Assembly: GCA_016858145.1 (NCBI GenBank)
Contig: JAEHOE010000058.1
Coordinates: 372,001-436,000 of the forward strand
DNA from: Edaphochlamys debaryana
Lineage: Eukaryota; Chlorophyta; Chlorophyceae; Chlamydomonadales
Direction: 5' to 3'
Length of the DNA: 64,000 nucleotides
Shown here: one piece after another, positions 24,576-34,834 of the stretch
How the letters are laid out: every line of letters starts with the position of its first letter
Numbering within the stretch: position 1 is the first letter of the stretch
Program-made: the position numbers and the translations under genes
The notes under the pieces: model-generated
What the model saw: the letters and a program-made list of their open reading frames with translations, nothing else
Database searches by the model: none
What the model was told of the DNA's origin: nothing

Positions 24576-25472
24576 GCTAGAGCTGGCGGCGAGCGAACCG
24601 CAAAGGCGGTAGACGTGTACGGGTGGAGGCCCTCCCGATAGGGGTCCCGCCGGTAGGCGTGTAGGGGTCCCGTAGGCGGTGCCTGCTAGGATGCGTACAG
24701 TGTACACAAAACAGAAGCTGTCAGAGGTACTGTATGGAAGAGCAGCGTGTATGTAGGTAAGAGGAAGGAACAGGCCGACGCGGGTGTCGCACGGGTAGGG
24801 GCAGGGGCTGGGTGGGGCAAGGCGGGAAAGCGGGCTTGGAAGCGGGGTGGTACGTTTGACCCGCCCAAGGAAGCGCAGCGAAGGGTTGTTGATACACCTA
24901 GCCTGCTGACTCAGGACTAGCAACTATCACAAGTTGGAGCTGGGGCCCTCTCCGAAAGGGGCATGCCCATCCCTGCTGCCTGCAGCAGCCCTTCCCTTGA
25001 TAGAATCCACCAGTAGCCAGACCGTAATGGTCCTGACTCCTTATACGCCCAACCTGTCAGAACCTCAAGCCAGCGCTGAGACAGTCGGGCCTGCATGCGC
25101 TCGAGCATTGCATGCTCACCGGAAGCACGCCAGCGAGCCCCTCCACGCTGACTAGCGGTCACAAACTAAGCGGAGTAGCGACCAGGTCATGCCGTGGTGA
25201 GCTGGTGAGACATGCGATGTCTCCTGGCCTGTTGACTGAGTGCGGTGAAAGGCAGTTGAGGAATGCATATATCGTGTGTATGCGTGAAGTGTAAGGGTCC
25301 ACACCGACCATCTGTGCGTGCCAACATCGTGCCCGTTACACCTTGGCCACCCTTCTCGTTCGCAAGCGCGGACCCCGCCACCCGCCATCCGTGCCCATTC
25401 GTGGCCTCTCTCCCGTTGGAACCCCGCTTGCTCATGCTCTTCCCCACCTTTGGTGCCTTGCCCCTCAACAAT
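24576..25472. other. 5' flank of gene A
   Basis: The gene A frame stays open here for 116 codons upstream of the ARTK methionine, but the sequence shows no domain. No strong TATA box was identified, unlike gene B. The likely promoter is in this stretch or in the repeat just beyond it. Confidence 0.35.
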
Positions 25473-25746
25473 CAGAGCTCAGCAACCCAACAACCCATGG
25501 TTTCTATTTAGTCCCCTTGAGCTGCAAGCGGAGCACAAGCAACAACGGCTTGCGGTGGCCTCGTGGTAAAGGTCTGTGTCCCGGCATGCGGGGGCCCCGG
25601 CCTCTTCTTCTACGGTCCTCAAGTGATCATGGCATTCTCTAATCCAAGTTACGCGCGAGCACTCAATGCGAAGGCCGCAAGCCAGCAGCGAGACCTGCGC
25701 CGAGACCTGCTCGCGGACAGCGAAAGGCTCACCGGACAGCAGCCGG
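25473..25746. repeat. Direct repeat copy 1 (upstream of gene A)
   Basis: About 274 bases closely matching 28553-28837. In the other copy this block holds the TATA box of gene B. Here the matching position (25504-25512) reads CTATTTAGT instead of CTATATAAC, so the TATA box is degraded. The copy lies about 900 bases from the gene A start, against about 130 for gene B. Confidence 0.85.
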
Positions 25747-26352
25747 AGTGTTCAAAACGCCCGGGCTCCTGCTCTCGTCCCCCTCCTCAACTGGCTTTGC
25801 CTGCAACAGACGCCCTATACTCCTCCTCCTCCTCCTCCTCCTGCTTGCCCCCTTCAACCACCCCCGGGCCCGACCTGACCACCGTCCGACCAGTCCGGTG
25901 TCAAGCTGAATCCGGCAGACAACAGGCCCACAACGCCACTCCGTAAGGCCCGCAGCAGCTGGAAATGGCGCCACGCCTACCCCCAGCACACTCAGGCTGC
26001 CTCTTTCACCTGGCTCACGATGCACGCCAACCCAGATCGTGCAACCAATTCTGCGCTTCTCTCAAACACTACCCAAACGCCCACAATTACAAACCCGCCG
26101 GGCCAGACCCTGTTAGCAGCACCTTGCATGGGCACCCGTTTCCGATTCCGTTGTGAACCTATCTGACCTCTTCCCTTCATGCATCACGCTCAACCCCGCC
26201 TTGGTCGCACGTTGGGCGCCAACCCATGCTTTCTACTCACCGCACACTACCCACATGTCATCACAGAGGCTCTGCTCCCCCCCAAAGGCGTCCGCTGTTG
26301 GAGGGGATGGAGTTGTGCCGCTGCCGGCACTTGCTTTCTGGCGGGCCGCAGG
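25747..26352. other. Intergenic between genes A and B
   Basis: This holds the 3' UTR of gene B. A CTCCTC microsatellite-like run occurs near 25821-25842. No gene was recognised. Confidence 0.35.
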
Positions 26353-28425
26353 TCATCCCCAGAACACCCGGAAGGCCCGGTTTGCGGCACCAAAAATTGA
26401 CCGCACGCGCTCAGAAAGCGTTGCGGTCGGGGCCAGGGCCGGAGCCGGGGCCGGGGCCGGGGTCTGGGCCGGGGCCGGGACGAAGGCCGCGGCGGAGGCC
26501 GGGGCCCGGTGTTGGCCCGCCGGCTGGGCCGCCGGCTGCTGTACTGGTTGGAGCCTGGGCTTCTTTGATGCCAGCACAGGCGCTTCCTTGAGCTGCTCTG
26601 CGAAAGCCGCTCTTAGCTCCTCCCCCAGCTGCAGCAGCTCCAGACGGTCCGCCAGCTCCACCACCGCCTGCACCTTGCCCGGGGGCACGTCCACGACCCC
26701 CGTGTACACCCACTTGAGCACCAGCGCCAGCGCATCCGGGTCTGCGTCCGGCAGGTCCAGCACGCGCGCCCGCCCCTCCACGAAGTCCCCCGCCAGCCGG
26801 CTGCTGAAGTACTTGGAGCGGGCGGTCAGGATGCTGCGGTGCGCGTGGAACGTGCGCCCGCCGACCACCAGCGACAGGTCCGCGGTGCCGTCGGGCTGGC
26901 GGTCGAGCAGGGCCCCCAAGTCCGCGCACAGCTGCGTGGAGGCCGCGCCGGCCCGTGTGGCGAGGCCCGACCAGCCCGGCGGGCAGCAGGGGGGTGGCGT
27001 GAGGCCCAGGTCCACGACGCACACGTCATCGTTTGACTCATCATAAGCGGTCAGGTACCCGTTTGGCAGCACCGCCAGTCTCGTGTAGTGGCGCTCCGGG
27101 TCCGTGGCGATTGTGGTGGTCGTGCCGTCCGGAACCGACACACGCCGCACCCAGCAGCCGCCAGACGGCCCCGTCATCGTGAGCACGAGGCCTCCGCGCC
27201 CGTCCGCTGTCATCCCCACGATCTCCGTGAACCGCGTCTCGGGCCCCGGCGTTGGCTCCAGCATCTGCCGCTCAGCCTCGTCTTCGTCATCGTCCGTCAG
27301 CGGCTCACCGGGCTTCCCCGCGATGACCGCAGAGTACACTCTGGAGAACGGGGACGGCGCAGCCGCCGCCCCAGCCCCAGCATCGTCGTCGCTGCCACCG
27401 GAGGGGTCGCCCCGGGGCCGGCGCACCCAGGGCCGCAGCCAGTAGACGGCAGCCTTGGTGGAGTAGGCCAGACCCCCCTCCCCGGCCTCCTCACTCGCGG
27501 GGATGTAGGCGAGGCCTGTGATATTCATGTTGCGGAACGGCAGCGTGCTGACCTGCGCCTCGCCCGCTGCCGCTGCCGCCTCGCCCGTCACCAGCCGCTT
27601 GCGCCCCGCTGCGATCCGGGGCAGCGTGACACAGCGGATGCAGTCCCCGTCTGCCACGTACAGCCGGCCGTCGCCGTCCGTTACCATGGCGTTGGATGCT
27701 GACACCTTAAACCGTGCCTCGTCGCCGCTTCCGTCCTTGTCGCCCACAGCGTTCCTCTTGCCCGCCACGGTGGTTAGGCGCAGGTCGGCGCCCATCCGTA
27801 CGACGGAGTGCCCCACTCGGAGGTACACGCCGCCGCTGTACGAGTCGTACACCTGCAGTCGTAATGGGGCGGGAAGGGTGCAGTGTCAACGGGTGAGTGT
27901 CTGTGAAGCCGGGCTGCTTCGCCTCCAGCTGAGCACTTGGGCCGCACCGGTGCGCAGCAGGACCCGTCCTCCCACCCACAGCCATGCACGCACCGGGCTG
28001 AACGAGTCCACGTCATCATCCTCGCCGCCGTACGACACCTTTCCGATGGCCTCCCCGATCTGGAACCGGCCTCGCTGCGTTACGCCTCGGGGCCGGTACA
28101 CGGAACCGTCCCGCGTGGGCATCAGGGTCTCCACCGTGGCGGGGCCCGTGTCATCTTCGTCAGAGCCCAAGTCAGATTCTTCAGGGCCTGTGTCCGAGCA
28201 CACTGCCTTCGAGCTGGGGCGGCCGAGCGGCTCTAGGACGTAGCGAGTCACAAAGCCAGTGACGGTGTCTGAAGCGCTCTCGGCAGCCTTCAGGTGGCTC
28301 GCCAGCAGCTTCTCTGGATCCGGATCGGCAGGTCCGGTCGGGGGACCGGCCTGCTGCCTCGCCAGCTGCCGTTTGGGGATCTTGCCTCCGGTCGACTTGC
28401 GGGCCGTCTGCTTCGTTCGCGCCAT
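26353..28425 (-). CDS. NHL-BTB protein with histone H3 N-terminal tail (gene B)
   Basis: Two exons, 27994-28425 and 26353-27852, phase 0, give 643 residues. Residues 2-15 are [14 protein letters not shown], identical to H3 residues 1-14. Then comes IPKRQLA, against APRKQLA in H3. The linker has TGFVTRY, then an acidic/Ser stretch, the NHL segment (GDKDGSGDEARF, GRLYVADGDCIRCV) and a BTB domain nearly identical to that of gene A. After the BTB domain the frame runs on through the position of gene A's last intron, so the BACK-like exon is replaced. The new end is an Ala/Pro/Gln-rich tail closing with RSIFGAANRAFRVFWG. The start is well supported: a TATA box lies at 28584-28592, and no ATG in any frame occurs between about 28555 and the ARTK methionine. 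Confidence 0.87.
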
Positions 28426-28552
28426 GTTCGAGATGCGCCTGGCAGATGGGGTAGAACGGGGTAGAGCAGGTAGAGGGTGGACGGGGGAGTGAGCTTCAAG
28501 GCACGGCTGGACAAACGGCAGCCTGCCGGCACGCCTCCAGGAGGCACGCCGC
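28426..28552 (-). promoter_or_regulatory. Predicted 5' UTR of gene B
   Basis: This lies between the TATA-predicted start region and the start codon. The minus strand contains no ATG, so the H3-like methionine is the first one a scanning ribosome would meet. Confidence 0.5.
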
Positions 28553-28837
28553 CAGAGCTCAGCAACCCAACAACCCATGGTTTCTATATAACCCCCTTGA
28601 GCTGCAAGCGGAGCACAAGCAACAACGGCTTGCGGTGGCCTCGTCCACGAGGTAAAGGTCTGTGTCCCGTCATGCCGGGGCCCCGGAAGAAGACCTCTTC
28701 CTCTACGGTCCTCAAGTGATCATTGCATTCTCTACTCCAAGTTACGCCCGAGACTTATTGCGAAGGCCGCAAACCAGCAGCGAGACCTGCGCCGAGACCT
28801 GCTCGCGGACAGCGAAAGGCTCACCGGACAGCAGCCG
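28553..28837. repeat. Direct repeat copy 2 (promoter of gene B)
   Basis: About 285 bases closely matching 25473-25746, with small insertions. The duplicated block probably marks the unit of tandem duplication that produced genes A and B. Confidence 0.85.
28584..28592 (-). promoter_or_regulatory. TATA box of gene B
   Basis: The minus strand reads GTTATATAG, about 160 bases upstream of the ATG at 28425. It is a good TATA match, placed so that transcription would begin near 28555. Confidence 0.6.
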
Positions 28838-29759
28838 CGGAGCCACTGGCGTCACCTGTTGAACGCTTGTGCGCTAGCGTCAGCTACGTGACGCTCAGTC
28901 CATGCCGCAGGCCGACATGCGATACATGTGCACCTGCTTGAGGCGCTCGCGAGGGTACGCTGAGGCGATGTATGTTCAATTGCTCAGTACAAGCAGCGGA
29001 GTGAGTCGCGGGTTAAGGGTGTCGCTTCGGCGGTCGGACCAATCTGCCCGCTCGTGTGCCTTGCACGTTCCCTGCAATGCGGCTCCCTGCCAAGTTGCTC
29101 ATCTCCGCCCCTCTCCCTTGTCCCTTCACCTGTAAACACCTACTGTCACAGCAGCTTTCCTCTTAAGCGCTCCGCATGGTCAGCCCCCTCATCAGCCAAC
29201 GCTTACCCCCCCCCCCCGCCCCACCACACCCGTCCACAATACCGACTTGGTCGGCACTTGATCGCCAGCCCCTCTACCGACCTCATCCCCACCAGCCCCT
29301 TCACCTGCTCGAGACAGCGAGAGGGCCTGGACGGCTTATCTAAGCCCCTCCTAGAAGCAAAGCCCAAGGTGACCCCTCGGACTGAGTCCAACACCCCATC
29401 CTCCCCGAGTCCGCGACCCGGACCGCTACCTCCTCACCTGTCACACTCTCACATTCCCTTGCCAACGTTAATGGCTCAGCTTCAGCTTGCCCTCAACCAT
29501 ATGCACCCTCATCCCAAATTATCACTTGCAAGCAGCCCACGCGCGCACCATTGAGCCCAGGCCACAGCACAGTCGGACATGAAGCGCGCCCTCCCGCCGC
29601 CGCCACCTCCTCCCACCAACCAGCACTGCCCAACGTGCAAATCCGGCCCCAAGCCCTCCGTACCTCAATCCACACAGTCGCCGTCCTCCATGGGCTCCAT
29701 CTCCAACGCCCCCAGACCCCATGGGGTCCACCCATGCCCCCAGCCCGAGCCCCCAGCCC
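28838..29759. other. Intergenic between genes B and C
   Basis: Contains the 3' flank of gene C and a poly-C run near 29207-29218. Open frames here have no recognisable features. Confidence 0.35.
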
Positions 29760-32700
29760 CTAGCCCCGCTTCATGCGCTTGACCCTGGCTGCGTGCAGTT
29801 CGAACATGAGCTCCGTCTCCTCCACCATGGCCCGTTTGACGCTCTCGGGGGCGGCGGCCGTGACCTCGTCCTGATGGGGGCCGCGGGCGGGAAGGAAGGG
29901 CACGGGCGGGAGTGCATGTACGTACCGCACAAGCATGTACGTACCGCACAAGCAGGCACGTTGTGGACGTTTGCGGCCAGAGCAATAGGTGGCACGGGCG
30001 TAAAGGCATAGGTGCACGCGCGGGCCCGTCAATGACATGCACATGTAGACGCCCTTTATAAGCACTAGGGGGTCGATTGCTGTCAGTTACCTGGTGGTTG
30101 ACGAACCAGGCCTTGACTGCCTCGAGCAGCTCTGTGTAGGCGGTGCTCGCCTTCGCCTGCTGTGCCGCCCACAGCAGCAGCGGCACGGCCGTTGCGGGGG
30201 TCAGGCCCTGGACCAGCTGAGTCGAAGCCTCGGTCTGGAGGCCGGGGAGCTCGAGCCGCATGGCCAGCTCAAACAGCGGGCGTTGCAGGCGGCTGGGGAC
30301 TTCGTCGCAGCTGCCCGTGTAGACCCAGCGCAGCGCCAGCGGCAGAGCGTCCGGGTCGACGCCCTGCAGCTCCAGCCGCTGCCGCCGCGGGCTCATCAGC
30401 TGCGCGGCGTCAGCGCCCGCTGCCGCCCCCTCCGCCTCCGCCTCCGCCAGCAGGCGCGCGACGTGGGGGCAGCGCGCCGCCAGCACGCCCCTGTGCGCGT
30501 GGAAGGTGCGGTCCCCGACCACCAGCTCCAGGTCCGACGTGCCGTCCGGCTGGCGCTCCAGGAGCGACCGCATGTCAGACACCAGGGACGCGGCGTGGGC
30601 GGCGGGCTGGGAGGCGTCTGCCGCCTGCCGCTGCCCCGGGCCGGAGCTGGGGCCGGAGCTGGAGGCCTTGGGCAGCAGGGGCGTGAGCCCGAGGTCGATC
30701 ACCTGGGGAGTGTGGACCGGGTAAGCGCGCAAGACACTGTCGGCGTCGCCACTCGCCCCCCTCCAAACCTTGACCGACGGCGCCCACGCCCACGCCCACA
30801 CCCATGGCCAAGCCCACGCCCGCAACCCCACACACCAGAGCCCACCAGTGGCCACGCCCACGCTGCCTCACCACAATGTCCTCGCCGCTGCCCAGCACGG
30901 CCATGTAGCCGCTGGGCAGCACGCTGGGCCGCTCGAACCAATCATTGGAGCCAGTGTCAGCCTTGGCCAGCGTCTTGATGCGGCCGTTGGACAGGTCGAC
31001 CCGCCGTACGAGCGTGTCGTCGTGCACGTGGGCGTCCGTGACGTACGCGTAGCGGCACGTGGCGTCCAGCGTGAGGCCCGTGATGACCTGGAAGGTGCCC
31101 CGGCCCTTGCGGCCGTCCTGGCGGGACTCGTCGCCCTCCTTGCCCGCCACCAGCTCGGGGTCCTCGAAGCCCTGGCCCCTGTGGCGGTTGGGGTGATTGG
31201 TTGGTTGCCGGTAGTTGGTTGAGTTGGAGGTTAGCGAAGCGCTGTGATACGTGAAGGTGCGTTCGGGCTGCTGCACTCGCTCTCGGGCCCACAGGCCCCC
31301 GGCCCGTGGGGTGCACACGCCCACCTGCCCGCCCCCGAGCTGGCGCTGGGCCCCGCTCCGCCAGCGGCGCGCGGGCGCATGCGGTAGAGCGCCCCCCGCG
31401 TGGAGAACAGCAGATAGGCCTCGGACCCGCCGCCCGTGCAGCCGTTGCCGCTGCTGCTTGCTCCTCCTCCGCCGCCGTCGCCCTCGCCGTCTTGCACCCC
31501 TGTGCGACGAAGGGCGGGGCCGGCAAGCAAAGTTATCAAGGCCTGTCTCAACTAGGTAACTTCCAAGCCACCATCACCCCCGAAATCCTGCTGGGCACCC
31601 GGCGCCACAACGCCCGCCCGCTCACCCTCAGGGCCGCGGATCGGCCGCACAAAGGCCAGGCCTGTGACCAGGCGGTCCACCCGCCAGCACACCTCCGCGC
31701 GGCAGTTGTCCCCGCCTCCGCCCCCGCCCCCGCCGCCTCCCGCCTGCATCGACGCGGGCAGGTGAGCCACCTTGATCTCGCGCCCGGCCGTGTAGAACAC
31801 CCGCCCCTCGCCGTCCGACGCCAGCAGGGTTGCGGCGCGCGTCCTCTGCTTCCAACTGGTGTTGTTGCCGGCGTCCTCCCCGAAGACGCTCGTGTCGCTC
31901 TCATAGCCTGGGCCTCCGAGGGGCTCGTGGCCGCCGTCGCTGTCCTGGGCCTCGCTGTCCCAGCCGCTGTCGCTGTCGCTGCTGCGCCTGGGCTTGCGGT
32001 CGCTGGGGAGCGCGAGGACGCGGCTGACCGTGTCGCGCCCGTCCTTGACCTGGGGCGCGGGCGTGTTGGGGTATGTAAAAGGCGTTTGTGTTGGGGTGGA
32101 GCTTGTGCAGCGATCCTGTGAAGCCCTAGGCGCTCAAAGCAGCAGCTGAACCTTTGGGAGAGGTCATGTGCTTCAGGATGTGTGTGTGCACGTCCCCTCG
32201 GTCTCGCAAGCTGACAGACACTGCCCCGCCACTCACGCTCAGCTGCACGATGCCCTTCCAGCCCGTGCTCCCCTCCACCATCAGGACGGAGCGGCTGTAC
32301 TCGTCCCACACGGGGCTGCGGGGGGCGTAATGTCGGGGCGTCAAGCACTGGGTTCTTCGCCCAATCGGGGCGGGTTCGGGCAGGGGCAGAAGCGAGCTGA
32401 AACCTCAGGGAGCGAGCGAGGACACACGCCCAGCCTCCGCCGCCTGCCTACCACGCCAGCCCTCCTCCACACACCTGCGGAAGCTTTCAGGCTTGCAGGA
32501 AGACCCGTCGGGTTTGAAGAGGGCCATGAATTGCCTGGGCAGCCCCAGGGCGCCCCGCGCCCCCGCGCCGTGCAGGGGAGCGACCGTGCCGTTCCGGAAC
32601 ACCACCAGCGTCTCCGTTCCAGTCCCGTTCCCGCTTCCGGTTCCGGTTGCCGTTGTACCTCCGGTGCTGGTGCCCGCGCCGGCGCTGGAGCCGGCCGTCG

Positions 32701-32896
32701 CGCCGCCATCTAGGGGGCGTGTGACGATGCCGGAGGGGTCGGCGATATCGAGGGTGCTGCACGGAACGTCCCCCCCTTGGATGTCGGGGACGCGCGCCCG
32801 CCTCCCTCCCTCAAGCCATAGCGTCTCGGTCGCAATATGTCGCCGAGGAGCTCGGCCACCGGTGGACTTCCGGCAGGTCTGCTTGGTACGCACCAT
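29760..32896 (-). CDS. NHL-BTB protein with histone H3 N-terminal tail, diverged (gene C)
   Basis: Seven exons: 32475-32896, 32237-32315, about 31578-32049, 31325-31499, 30872-31178, 30091-30702, 29760-29870. They give about 725 residues; the third exon could instead end at 31599. Residues 2-15 read VRTKQTCRKSTGGR, then APRRHIAT. H3 residues 2-6, 8-13, 15-17 and 21-22 are kept, with Ala1 to Val, Ala7 to Cys and Lys14 to Arg. The linker has GIVTR. Later parts include a Ser/Asp-rich stretch (SSDSDSGWDSEAQDSD), propeller-like strands (VTGLAF, GALYRM, VITGLTLD, SGYMAVLG), a BTB domain (FHAHRGVLAARC, LRWVYTG) and the BACK-like end (LLLWAAQ, VKRAMVEETELMFEL). The classical NHL motif of genes A and B is weak here. 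It has six introns, against two and one in A and B, so it is an older branch that nevertheless kept the tail. Confidence 0.8.
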
Positions 32897-33775
32897 CGCA
32901 CGCCGCCGGGACCCGAGTAGCCTGGCGCCCAGAGGTCAGGACTGTGGGCCGAGTGGCAGGATGCAAGTGGGCAAGTTGGTGGGGGCCGGAGCAGGGAAGG
33001 GCACGGTACGTTACCAGGGTGCGAGGAGGACCATGAGAGCGCAAAGAGTAGGGGAGTTCTGGCAGAATCAGCGTTTGGGGGGAGACGGGAGGGCATGGCA
33101 GGGCTTGGCGCAAGGAAGGGGAGAAGGGTCTCAGGGCGCTGAGAGCTGGCCGGAAGACATCCGAGCCTGATGGCTACTACGACTGTAGTGCCGAGGTTAG
33201 CTTTTTAGCTTTGCAACTGCAGGAAATGTGGTGCCGGCATGCAGCCTCGACACCGCTCAAGTCAAAGGAAAGCCACCACTAGCAAGGATTGCAGGCTGTA
33301 GATGACAACCACAATTCCGTGGCATAAAGGAGCCCCTTCCGCACGCCGCAAAGACCGCATGGTGCTCGCAAGTCTTACCCGAAAAGGGTCGCTGAAGCCC
33401 CCAGCGTCAGCTAGTGGTCTCTATTACAACTAGCTACACCTAAATAGTGATCAGGTCATGCCGCGACGGGGCTTGTTAGACATGCGAGCGCATGCCGAAA
33501 AGCGTGCCGAACTTCAGCTCTGTTCTGCTGCAAATGATGGACAGACAACGACAAGTAAGCAATGCTGGTATCTCAGGCATACAGTGAGCGGGAGTCCGTG
33601 CCCGTGGTGCTGGGGGCAGACACGCCGTGCAAAACACAGGGCCGACACCCGACACGGGCCCGCTCCCACCTTGCTTGCACCTATCCCAGTCCATAAAAGG
33701 GCTAAGCAAGGTGTAGCTTCTCGCGTCGTAACACGAAGGAGAGGGCGAGCTCGCCGACGTCGAACGATAACTCCC
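32897..33775. other. 5' flank of gene C and spacer to HSP20 copy 2
   Basis: Genes C and HSP20 copy 2 diverge, so the promoter of C must be here. No TATA box was confirmed and no other gene was recognised. Confidence 0.35.
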
Positions 33776-33942
33776 GAAGCTGGACAGCGTACTCGGAAGG
33801 GGATCCCAGGTTACCAAGCAGGCTTCCACAGGAGGTCCGGGATCAGGCCCGGGATCGGGCGTCGTCTGGGGCCTTCGGGAGCGGCTGGGTCTCGAGGCAT
33901 CCCGAAGCGTCTAACGGTAACCTGCCGGTAGTTGGTGCCATG

Positions 33943-33951
33943 CATAAAAGC
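33943..33951 (+). promoter_or_regulatory. TATA-like element, HSP20 copy 2
   Basis: GCATAAAAG lies about 155 bases upstream of the start codon, in the block shared with copy 1. Confidence 0.5.
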
Positions 33952-34100
33952 CAGGGCCCCGTGTACTTTTCTCCAAGCATTCTGAAGCACAGACACTCGC
34001 ACGCTAGCGATTCAGCTACACGACACAAGCTACCTCGCACTCCGCGACTGGTTAGCAACTTCTTCAGCGCTCTCGCTCTCGCTGCGAAAGACTTTCAGAC

Positions 34101-34834
34101 ATGTCTCTCGCTCTCTTCTCGAACGACCCCTTTGTGGGCTCCCTGGACCGCGTCGTGGGCCGGATGCTGAACGACTTCGGCATGCCGACCGTGCTCGCGA
34201 CGGGCTCAGGCCAGCGCGCTGCCCCGCCAGCTGGCCACCTGCACCTGCCCACTGATATCGTGGAGACCGACAAGGCCTTTGAGCTCACCGCCGATGCACC
34301 GGGCATGTCGCCGGAGGACCTCAAGGTGCGTGCAGGTGCCGACTTGCGCTGACGGGGCCCAGAAGCTTCGGGAGTTGCAACCCAGGCGGGGAACTGTAGT
34401 AATCGCCGGGGCCGCCAGAGGCAACTCAGCCGCCTACACACTGTGATCACCTTGTCGGCACGCTGGCGCACTCGCCCTTGGCTAGCCAACGGCGGCTGGC
34501 CGTGCGTCTCCCCCTACTGATCCCTCGTGACCCCTCCCTCCCCTCCCCTTCCCCCCTCCCCTCCCCCGCTCCTCCCCAGGTCGAGCTGAACGAGGGCGTG
34601 CTGACGATGAGCGGCAAGCGCAGTGTGGCACGCGACGACAAGGACGCCTCTGGCAAGGTGTGGCGCAGCGAGCGGACGTCCTACAGCTTCTCCCGCTCCT
34701 TCGCGCTGCCCGAGAACGCAGCCCCCGAGGGCATCAGCGCCACCATGGACAAGGGCGTCCTCAAGGTCACGGTGCCCAAGACAGAGCCGGCACCCAAGGC
34801 GGAGCCCAAGCGGATCACGATCACGGCGGCATGA
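34101..34834 (+). CDS. Small heat-shock protein HSP20, copy 2
   Basis: Two exons, 34101-34325 and 34580-34834, phase 0, give 159 residues. It has the same alpha-crystallin landmarks as copy 1: LPTDIVETDKAFELTADAPG, MSPEDLKV, SFSRSFALPENA, MDKGVLKVTVPK and a C-terminal ITI. Exon sizes are identical to copy 1, while the intron differs in length (254 against 233 bases). It is probably a cytosolic holdase chaperone. The two genes point away from each other and flank genes A-C. The near-identity suggests recent duplication or gene conversion. Confidence 0.93.

Larger units (their letters stand above)
33785..34834. repeat. Inverted repeat, right arm (HSP20 copy 2 plus promoter)
   Basis: This is the reverse complement of 20529-21555 at high identity, including about 310 bases of upstream sequence. 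The match fades just upstream of 33785. Confidence 0.85.

Noticed and set aside
24576..24923. N-terminal extension of gene A from an upstream in-frame ATG
   Set aside because: The frame is open for 116 more codons, but the sequence has no domain and is not shared with B or C, where the H3-like Met is the natural start. Kept as a caution rather than as the model.
27707..28019. Gene A/B first exon running on past FSP to the GCACCG|GTGCGG donor
   Set aside because: That donor leaves a phase that does not fit the second exon. The GTGCGT donor directly after FSP is in phase 0 and aligns with the exon ends of genes C and D.
33840..33960. Heat-shock elements upstream of HSP20 copy 2
   Set aside because: Scattered TTC and GAA triplets occur, but not in the regular alternating five-base spacing, so no element is claimed.
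20529..34834. A composite transposon bounded by inverted repeats
   Set aside because: The arms are complete HSP20 genes with promoters. No transposase, target-site duplication or terminal motif was seen.
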